Positions 5,745 to 11,266 of a stretch of DNA of 13,617 nt are shown in pieces (position 1 is the stretch's first letter; every line of letters starts with the position of its first letter). A program made the translations under genes and the position numbers. The notes beneath the pieces were generated by a model, which did not search any database, was not told the origin of the DNA, and worked only from the letters and a program-made list of their open reading frames with translations. This stretch comes from Candidatus Omnitrophota bacterium (GTDB lineage: Bacteria > Omnitrophota > 4484-213): NCBI GenBank assembly GCA_030639955.1, contig DAOWKH010000084.1:1-13617 (forward strand). Direction: 5' to 3'.

Positions 5745-6766
5745 AAGAGGCACTGCTCTATGAAAAATTACCTAACAAGGATGTTCGTTGTCATCTTTGC
5801 GCCCATCATTGCCTTATCAGCGAAGGCAAAAGAGGAATTTGCCGAGTGCGCGAGAATCGAAATGGAGTGCTTTGGACCTTGGTTTATGGACAGCCAATTG
5901 CCCGTCACATTGACCCAATAGAGAAAAAACCGCTGTTTCATTTTTATCCTGGTTCAGTATCCTATTCTATCGCCACCGCTGGTTGTAATTTCCGCTGTCT
6001 GTGGTGTCAGAACTGGGAAATCTCGCAGTTGTCTCCTAAACAAAATTTAATAAGAGGTAAAGAAGTAAGCCCGGACGAAATTGTAGCCGCTGCCCGGCAA
6101 AGCGGCTGTGCCAGTATCGCCTATACCTATACCGAACCAACCATATTCTTTGAATACAGTTATGATATTGCCCGTCTTGCGCAGGGTGTCGGTTTAGCCA
6201 ATGTTTATGTTACCAACGGCTATATGAGTAAAGATATGCTTGAGATGTTTTCTCCCTATTTGGATGGAGCTGATGTTGACCTAAAGTCCTTTCGCGAAGA
6301 GACCTACCAGCGTTATATTGGCGGGCGTCTCCAACCGGTATTAGATAACTTGAGACAGATGAAAAAATTGGGTATTTGGCTGGAAGTAACTACCCTGATT
6401 ATCCCCGGAGTTAATGATAGTAGTGAGGAACTGAAAGACATTGCCGGATTTATTGCCGATGGATTAGGTTCTGATACCCCCTGGCATCTGAGCCGCTTTT
6501 TTCCGGCTTACAAGATGAAGGCGCCGGTTACTCCCTTAACTACCCTTGAGCGGGCAAAAGAGATTGGTCTGAAAGCAGGATTGCATTATGTCTATGAAGG
6601 CAATATTGCGAATAGTGAAAAGATGAGTACGTATTGCCCTGATTGTGGCCGGCTTTTGATTCGCCGCAGTGGTTTTAGCGTATTGGAGAATTTTATTCAA
6701 GATGGTCGTTGTCCTGATTGCAAAGTTCAGATTGCCGGTGTAGGGATGTCGGAGAAGGTATGTTAG
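5741..6766 (+). CDS. amrS: AmmeMemoRadiSam system radical SAM enzyme
   Basis: A 341-residue radical SAM protein of the AmrS family. The [4Fe-4S] cysteines are Cys82, Cys86 and Cys89 in AGCNFRCLWCQNW. The N-terminus has a family-specific cysteine set (CHLCAHHC at residues 17-24, plus Cys34). Other family blocks are GSVSYSIATAGC, YTYTEPTIFFEY, YVTNGYM, DGADVDLKSF, TTLIIPGVND and PWHLSRFFPAYKM. The C-terminus carries a rubredoxin-like CPDC...CPDC pair (about residues 302-325). The family is named for co-occurrence with MEMO1 and AMMECR1 homologues. Neither partner lies in this window, and the reaction is not established from the sequence. Its neighbours (thioredoxin, TrxR, YggS, ThiC) suggest a link to anaerobic redox or cofactor metabolism. 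It overlaps yggS by 4 nt and trxB by 7 nt. Confidence 0.93.
   Translation: MKEALLYEKLPNKDVRCHLCAHHCLISEGKRGICRVRENRNGVLWTLVYGQPIARHIDPIEKKPLFHFYPGSVSYSIATAGCNFRCLWCQNWEISQLSPKQNLIRGKEVSPDEIVAAARQSGCASIAYTYTEPTIFFEYSYDIARLAQGVGLANVYVTNGYMSKDMLEMFSPYLDGADVDLKSFREETYQRYIGGRLQPVLDNLRQMKKLGIWLEVTTLIIPGVNDSSEELKDIAGFIADGLGSDTPWHLSRFFPAYKMKAPVTPLTTLERAKEIGLKAGLHYVYEGNIANSEKMSTYCPDCGRLLIRRSGFSVLENFIQDGRCPDCKVQIAGVGMSEKVC
6751..6754 (+). promoter_or_regulatory. Shine-Dalgarno site deciding the trxB start
   Basis: GGAG lies 5 nt before the ATG at 6760. This supports MLELYDVV as the true N-terminus. The in-frame ATG at 6718 would add 14 residues with no similarity to the family's N-terminus. Confidence 0.7.
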
Positions 6767-7701
6767 AGTTATACGATGTAGTTATTATCGGGGGAGGGCC
6801 AGCCGGTTTGACCGCTGGAATATATAGCTCACGGGCAAGGTCGAAAACTTTATTGTTAGAAGATTTCGCATTGCCTGCCCAAGCCACAACTACTTCTCAG
6901 ATAGAAAATTATCCTGGTTTTCCAGAAGGGATTAGTGGTTTAGATTTAACAGAGAGATTTAAAAAGCAAGCAAAGGAATTTGGGGTTGAGTTTAAGCAGG
7001 CAAAGGTGAAGAATGTTGAGTTCGGGCCAAATTATCGAGGTTCAACCTCAATAATTAAAATTGAGGCAGAAAACGAGACATACAATTCTCTTTCCCTGAT
7101 TATTGCTTCTGGCGCTCGGCCTAAGGAGTTGGGGATAACCGGCGAAAAGGAGTTTCGGGGCAAAGGGGTTTCTTACTGCGCAACCTGCGATGCCCCCTTT
7201 TTTAAAGACAAAGAAATAATTGTAGTCGGAGGTGGCGACACTGCGGTAGAGGAGGCGTTATTTCTAACCAAGTTTGCCAAAAGAATCACTTTGCTTCATC
7301 GGCGAGACAAATTAAGAGCAACAAAAATTCTGCAGGAAAGGTTATTTTCAGAGCAGAAAATAAGCGTTGTCTGGGATTCAGTGCCAAAAGAGATTTTAGG
7401 TAGAGAAAAAGTTGAGGCAGTGAGAGTAATAAATCTTAAAGCCGAAAAAGAGAGGACTCTTTCTTGTAGTGGGGTATTCATTTTTGCCGGACTGCTGCCC
7501 AATACAGATTTTGTCAAAGGAATAGTAGAATTAGATAAAAAGGGCTATATTGTTGTTGACAGTAGAATGAAGACATCAACAGAGGGCATTTTTGCCTGTG
7601 GTGACTGTCGAAGCACTATTTTAAGGCAGGTAATAACTGCCTGCGGAGATGCTGCTTTTGCCGCATTTTCGGCGCAGCAGTATGTAGAGCAGATACTATG
7701 A
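6760..7701 (+). CDS. trxB: Thioredoxin-disulfide reductase
   Basis: A 313-residue flavoprotein that moves electrons from NAD(P)H to thioredoxin. The FAD-binding GGGPAGLTAGIY is at residues 11-22. The redox-active CATC is at 140-143. The nucleotide-binding GGGDTAVEEA is at 157-166, with HRRDKLRA at 180-187, and the second FAD motif GIFACGD lies near the C-terminus. HRR after the second nucleotide fold suggests NADPH preference, as in classical TrxR. Family length is about 305-315. Residues 91-99 (NYRGSTSII) are encoded by a 27-nt palindrome and fall in a surface beta-hairpin region where family members vary. It is coupled to amrS upstream (7-nt overlap) and thiC downstream (4-nt overlap), and presumably serves trxA in the same operon. 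Confidence 0.95.
   Translation: MLELYDVVIIGGGPAGLTAGIYSSRARSKTLLLEDFALPAQATTTSQIENYPGFPEGISGLDLTERFKKQAKEFGVEFKQAKVKNVEFGPNYRGSTSIIKIEAENETYNSLSLIIASGARPKELGITGEKEFRGKGVSYCATCDAPFFKDKEIIVVGGGDTAVEEALFLTKFAKRITLLHRRDKLRATKILQERLFSEQKISVVWDSVPKEILGREKVEAVRVINLKAEKERTLSCSGVFIFAGLLPNTDFVKGIVELDKKGYIVVDSRMKTSTEGIFACGDCRSTILRQVITACGDAAFAAFSAQQYVEQIL
7030..7056. repeat. 27-nt palindrome within trxB
   Basis: AATTAT-C-GAGGTT (7030-7042) pairs with AACCTC-A-ATAATT (7044-7056), with one mismatch and a single central C. It is read in frame as about nine residues. Confidence 0.75.
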
Positions 7702-8960
7702 CTCAATTAGAAAAAGCAAAAAAAGGCGAACTGACACCCGAGATGAGCTATGTCGCTAAGCAAGAGGGTATTGATAGTGGAATATTAACAAAAAATATTG
7801 CCAGCGGTTTGGTAGTTATCCCGGCCAATAAAAGACACCCTGATCTTAAGCCGATTGGTATAGGCAAGGGTCTGACAATCAAGGTTAATGCCAATATCGG
7901 CGCTTCTCCGTTAGATTTAGATTTAAAAATAGAGTTAGAAAAATTGAAGGCGGCTATAGAAGCAAAGGCAGATGCAATAATGGATCTGACCATCGCCAGA
8001 GACAGCGCCGATATTGATAGGATAAGAAAGGCGATAATTGAAAACTGTCCTTTGCCCTTGGGGACTGTTCCTATTTATCAAGCGGCAATCGAGGCCGGAG
8101 GAGTAGATGGACTGACTATTGAGAATTATCTCAGGGTTTATGAAAGACAGGCAAAAGAGGGGGTAGATTTTACCACCGTGCACGCCGGGGTTACCCGGGC
8201 GGCTTTAAAGTTGGTCAAAAAAAGATTGATGCCGGTGGTCTCGCGCGGCGGCTCATTTCTGCTTCACTGGATGGAAAAAAACAACAAGGAGAATTTTCTC
8301 TATCAACATTTTGATCAGATTTTAGATATCGCTCGTGAATATGATGTGACCATAAGCTTAGGCGACGGTCTGAGACCGGGCTGTATCGCTGATTCCACAG
8401 ACGAGGCGCAGATTTATGAACTGAATATTTTGGGAAAACTTGCCCAGAAAGCGCGAGAAAAGGGTGTACAGGTAATAATAGAGGGGCCGGGGCATATTCC
8501 CTTGGACGAGATTCAAAAGAATGTCCAGTTGGAAAAGGAAATTTGCAGAGATGCTCCTTTTTATGTCTTAGGACCGCTGCCGATTGATACTGCTGTAGGT
8601 TATGACCATATTGCCTGCGCAATAGGAGGGGCTTTGGCCGGCTATTGGGGAGCAGATTTTCTTTGCTATGTGACCCCCAAGGAGCATATTGGTCTGCCCG
8701 ATGCCGCTGATGTGCGTGAGGGAGTGGTGATTACCAAGATTGCCGCCTCTATTGCCGACCTCGGCCGGGGGAATAAAAAAGCGATTGCTGAGAGTAAAGC
8801 AATGTCTGCCGCCCGAAAAAGGTTTGATTGGCAGGAGATGCTCAAATATGCCGTCGATTCCAAGAGGTTTAAAGAACTTATAGATAAAGAACCCAGGTTA
8901 AAAAAGGGTGGTTGTTCAATGTGCGGGGATGAGTTTTGTGCTTTGAAAGTTTATTCTTAG
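7698..8960 (+). CDS. thiC: Phosphomethylpyrimidine synthase (HMP-P synthase)
   Basis: A 420-residue ThiC, which converts 5-aminoimidazole ribotide to the thiamine pyrimidine HMP-P by radical SAM chemistry. It is the short bacterial form without the long N-terminal extension seen in E. coli. Diagnostic blocks are DLTIARDSADIDRIR, DFTTVHAGV, SRGGSFLLHWM, ISLGDGLRPGCIADSTD, EGPGHIPLDEI and DTAVGYDHIACAIGGALAG. The C-terminal cluster motif CSMCGDEFC has Cys406, Cys409 and Cys414. The ATG overlaps the trxB stop by 4 nt. No TPP riboswitch is visible anywhere upstream in the operon, which is unusual for thiC. No other thiamine genes are in the window. The TAG stop lies in the left arm of the cruciform downstream. 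Confidence 0.97.
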   Translation: MTQLEKAKKGELTPEMSYVAKQEGIDSGILTKNIASGLVVIPANKRHPDLKPIGIGKGLTIKVNANIGASPLDLDLKIELEKLKAAIEAKADAIMDLTIARDSADIDRIRKAIIENCPLPLGTVPIYQAAIEAGGVDGLTIENYLRVYERQAKEGVDFTTVHAGVTRAALKLVKKRLMPVVSRGGSFLLHWMEKNNKENFLYQHFDQILDIAREYDVTISLGDGLRPGCIADSTDEAQIYELNILGKLAQKAREKGVQVIIEGPGHIPLDEIQKNVQLEKEICRDAPFYVLGPLPIDTAVGYDHIACAIGGALAGYWGADFLCYVTPKEHIGLPDAADVREGVVITKIAASIADLGRGNKKAIAESKAMSAARKRFDWQEMLKYAVDSKRFKELIDKEPRLKKGGCSMCGDEFCALKVYS

Positions 8961-9106
8961 CGTAGGGTTGGTCGCACAAAGCACGCAGTCAATCGCCCCA
9001 GCGAGGCGATTGCTGCTCGGTGCTCGCCCTCGCTCCTCCGACGTATCGTCGGAGACCATGCCCGCTTGGGATGCGCAACGGCTTTTTAGCGACGCAACCC
9101 TACGCT
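8959..9106. repeat. Nested cruciform between thiC and dcd
   Basis: The outer stem AGCGTAGGGTTGGTCGC (8959-8975) pairs with GCGACGCAACCCTACGCT (9089-9106), 17 bp with one bulged base. It encloses several hairpins: 8985-9016 (CAATCGCC/GGCGATTG plus GCAG/CTGC, one bulge), 9036-9054 (CTCCGACG-TAT-CGTCGGAG, perfect), a weaker CCC/GGG stem at 9061-9070 and GCT/AGC at 9081-9090. It includes the thiC stop and fills most of the 168-nt gap to dcd. No T-tract follows, so it is not a clear terminator. No long ORF in it looks real. Confidence 0.88.
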
Positions 9107-9128
9107 TTAATCTACGAGAATTTAAAGA

Positions 9129-9749
9129 ATGTCTATTAAATCCGACAAATGGATTGAGAGGATGGCGAAAGACAGGGAAATGATAAACCCCTTTAGCGAA
9201 CTCTTGGTAAGTAAGGGTAAAATTTCTTACGGGCTTTCTTCTTATGGGTATGATATTCGCCTGGATAATAAGTTTAAAATATTTACCCTGTTAAATAATT
9301 TCACTAAAGGTGAAATTTCTGCTACGCAGAATTTAACAGGGTCAACCCCGTTAAATAAATCTGCTACTGTTATAGACCCTAAAAAAATTGACAATAATCT
9401 ATTTCGTGATATCATCTCTGATGTTTGTATCATTCCCGCCCATTCTTTTCTTCTGGCTCAATCCTTAGAGTATTTTAAGATCCCCCGCAACATCATCGGG
9501 CTTTGTGTGGGCAAGTCCACTTATACCCGTTGCGGTGTCATTGTCAACGTCACGCCCTTGGAACCAACCTGGGAGGGTTATCTTACCATAGAGATTTCCA
9601 ATACCAGCCCTCTGCCAGCAAAGCTCTATGCCGGGGAAGGGATTGCCCAGATTTTATTTTTTGAAGCAGATGAAATGTGCAGAATTTCTTATGCCGACAG
9701 AAAAGGGAAGTATCAGAAGCAAAAAGAAGTGACAGTGGCGAGGATATAG
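9129..9749 (+). CDS. dcd: dCTP deaminase (with an inserted 20-residue segment)
   Basis: A 206-residue dCTP deaminase that converts dCTP to dUTP for dTMP synthesis. The start [13 protein letters not shown] matches the family's conserved N-terminus, although the ribosome binding site is weak (AAAG). Key blocks are [12 protein letters not shown] (about residues 33-44), [37 protein letters not shown] (about 128-150) and [27 protein letters not shown], with catalytic Glu155. The C-terminal RKGKYQKQK is typical. Family members with this N-terminus are about 185-190 residues. The excess is explained by residues about 53-72, between KIFT and TVIDPK, encoded by a Y-shaped palindromic element. All catalytic blocks remain intact, so the enzyme is probably functional. 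Together with nrdD downstream it points to dNTP supply. Confidence 0.93.
   Translation: MSIKSDKWIERMAKDREMINPFSELLVSKGKISYGLSSYGYDIRLDNKFKIFTLLNNFTKGEISATQNLTGSTPLNKSATVIDPKKIDNNLFRDIISDVCIIPAHSFLLAQSLEYFKIPRNIIGLCVGKSTYTRCGVIVNVTPLEPTWEGYLTIEISNTSPLPAKLYAGEGIAQILFFEADEMCRISYADRKGKYQKQKEVTVARI
9285..9356. repeat. Y-shaped palindromic element inside dcd with flanking repeat
   Basis: The outer stem ACCCTGTTAAAT (9285-9296) pairs perfectly with ATTTAACAGGGT (9331-9342). It encloses AATTTCAC/GTGAAATT (9297-9317, loop TAAAG) and TCTGC-TAC-GCAGA (9318-9330). After CA comes ACCCCGTTAAAT (9345-9356), a direct near-copy (11 of 12) of the left arm, exactly 60 nt downstream of it. TCTGCTAC is likewise found again at 9358-9365 region. 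The reading frame gains 20 codons. The comEC element at 1581-1635 has the same outer stem. Confidence 0.88.
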
Positions 9750-9973
9750 AAGATTTTTGCATTTTTCGCTCTCGTGATTTTTTCTTAACGCTAAAACCTG
9801 CGTTTCGGCAGGCAAAAATCAAACTTGCCCGCCTCGGTCCCGAAACGTTTCGGGACTTCGACGGTCTTCAGACATGATTTTTGTATTTCCTGCCTCAACT
9901 TGATTTTAGCTAAAAAAACCAATGTTCGCTCAAAACGCAAAAGTCTTTTGCAAATACCAAAATGGGGGTAAAA
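9750..9973. other. Intergenic region between dcd and the M42 peptidase gene
   Basis: About 220 nt without a credible gene. It holds a perfect 20-nt palindrome GTCCCGAAACGTTTCGGGAC (9837-9856) and a small hairpin CCTGC/GCAGG (9797-9812). It also holds a 13-nt direct repeat with one mismatch, GATTTTTGCATTT (9752-9764) and GATTTTTGTATTT (9876-9888). It resembles the other palindrome-rich spacers but I could not resolve one overall fold. No promoter or terminator is convincing. Confidence 0.6.
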
Positions 9974-11032
9974 ATGGAAAAGAAATCGTTAGAGTTTTTG
10001 AAAGAGTTGACAAATACTATCAGCCCTTCGGGCTTTGAGCAGGAGGCAGTTGAGGTTTGGAGGAAAAGGACAAAAATTTTTGCCGATGAGATTAAAAGTG
10101 ATGTGCACGGCAATGCCATTGCAGTTTTGAATAAAGGCGGGAAGCCACGGATTATGCTTGCCGGACATATTGATGAGATTGGTTATATGGTAAAGTTCAT
10201 TGACAAAGAGGGCTATGTCTATTTTTCTACTATTGGTGGGGTTGACCTGCACTTGGTTCCCGGCCAGCGGGTCTGGTTCAAAACCAAAAAAGGGAAGGTA
10301 TTAGGAGTGATTGGTAGAAAACCGGCCCATCTCTTAGAGGATGAGGAGAAAAAAAAGATTTCCAAGATTGAAGAGTTGTGGATTGATATTGGAGCAAAGG
10401 ACGAGAAAGAGGCAAAGTCCATTTTAGATATTGGCGACCCGGCAGTACCGGCAGTAGGGTTTGAAGAGCTGCGTAATGATTTAGTAGTAGCACGGGGATT
10501 TGACGATAAAGCCGGGGCTTTTGTGGTGAGTGAAACATTAAGGTTGCTTTCTAAAAAGAAGATTAAAACTTCTGTGTATGGGGTGGCTACTGTTCAGGAA
10601 GAGATTGGTTTGCGCGGGGCAAAGACAAGTGCTTATGGAATCAGCCCGGATATTGGCATTGCCATAGATGTTACCTTTGCCGCTGATTTTCCCAGCATGG
10701 ATAAGAGAAAGATAGGAGATATAAAGATAGGAGGAGGTCCGGTAATTAATCGCGGCCCCAATATCACATCTAAAATCTTCGACCTTTTTATTGAGACGGC
10801 CAAACAAGAGAAGCTTCCTTATCAGATAGATGGCACACCCAATGCTACGCCTACAGACGCCAATGCAATTCAACTCACCAGAGCCGGGGTGGCTACGGGT
10901 TTGATAAGTATTCCCAATAGATATATGCATACGCCGGTAGAGGTTGTTAATCTTAAAGATTTAGAGAATATTGCGAAACTGTTAAGTGCTTTTATCTTAA
11001 AACTTAATGAGAAAGGAAGTTTCGGGGTATAA
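9974..11032 (+). CDS. M42 family metallopeptidase (glutamyl aminopeptidase / endoglucanase M-like)
   Basis: A 352-residue cytoplasmic di-metal aminopeptidase of the M42 (FrvX/TET) family, which trims peptides in large oligomeric shells. Metal and catalytic blocks are LAGHIDEIGYMV (His65, Asp67), ARGFDDKAGAF (Asp177/178), TVQEEIGLRGA (Glu209 catalytic, Glu210 ligand), AIDVTFAADFP (Asp232) and RYMHTPVE (His319). All expected ligands are present and the length is normal. I prefer the ATG at 9974 because GGGGGT lies just before it and MEKKSLEFLKEL is a typical N-terminus. An in-frame ATG at 9962 would add four residues. Frv/cellulase names in databases are historical. Exact residue specificity cannot be read from the sequence. 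Confidence 0.93.
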   Translation: MEKKSLEFLKELTNTISPSGFEQEAVEVWRKRTKIFADEIKSDVHGNAIAVLNKGGKPRIMLAGHIDEIGYMVKFIDKEGYVYFSTIGGVDLHLVPGQRVWFKTKKGKVLGVIGRKPAHLLEDEEKKKISKIEELWIDIGAKDEKEAKSILDIGDPAVPAVGFEELRNDLVVARGFDDKAGAFVVSETLRLLSKKKIKTSVYGVATVQEEIGLRGAKTSAYGISPDIGIAIDVTFAADFPSMDKRKIGDIKIGGGPVINRGPNITSKIFDLFIETAKQEKLPYQIDGTPNATPTDANAIQLTRAGVATGLISIPNRYMHTPVEVVNLKDLENIAKLLSAFILKLNEKGSFGV

Positions 11033-11055
11033 TATTTTCTAAATTTCTAAGAATT

Positions 11056-11247
11056 AATTTTCAATTTTCAATTTCTAATTTCCAATCAATTTACAATTAA
11101 ACAATTTCTAATTTTCAGTTAAATGCCAGAAAATTCACTAAAGGTGATGAATATAAATGAAAATTAAAGAATTGCCCGTCCTCCGCAGTAGCCTGCTACG
11201 GAGGATGGAAAAATTCAATGAAAATTGATAATTGGTAATTGAAAATT
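11056..11247. repeat. Inverted AT-rich heptamer arrays flanking palindromes, upstream of nrdD
   Basis: The left array (11056-11090) has 7-bp units AATTTTC, AATTTTC, AATTTCT, AATTTCC, AATCAAT, with two more units at 11103-11116. The right array (11220-11247) has GAAAATT, GATAATT, GGTAATT, GAAAATT, the reverse complement of the left type, so the two can pair. Between them lie TTCACTAAAGGTGA (11134-11147, a hairpin motif identical to one in the dcd element) and a GC-rich hairpin (11179-11205, TCCTCC/GGAGGA with inner GTAGC/GCTAC). This accounts for most of the 234-nt gap. No gene is seen in it. Confidence 0.8.
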
Positions 11248-11256
11248 TATTTTATG

Positions 11257-11262
11257 AAGGAG
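11257..11262 (+). promoter_or_regulatory. Shine-Dalgarno site of nrdD
   Basis: AAGGAG lies 4 nt before the ATG at 11267, just after the heptamer array. I found no convincing NrdR box or sigma-70 promoter between the array and the start. Confidence 0.75.
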
Positions 11263-11266
11263 TAGT

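Noticed and set aside
8215..8622. 135-codon reverse-strand open frame within thiC
   Set aside because: It is a shadow of the thiC coding sequence, which is conserved over its whole length.
8968..9183. A 71-codon open frame across the thiC-dcd cruciform
   Set aside because: It is an accident of the palindrome-rich spacer, overlaps the dcd start in another frame and resembles no protein.
9129..9749. dcd as a pseudogene because of the inserted repeat
   Set aside because: The frame is intact and all catalytic and binding blocks, including Glu155, are preserved.
11225..11253. Sigma-70 promoter TTGATA - 17 nt - TATTTT before nrdD
   Set aside because: The predicted start would fall at about the Shine-Dalgarno site, leaving no leader, and the boxes lie within an AT-rich repeat where such matches are expected by chance.
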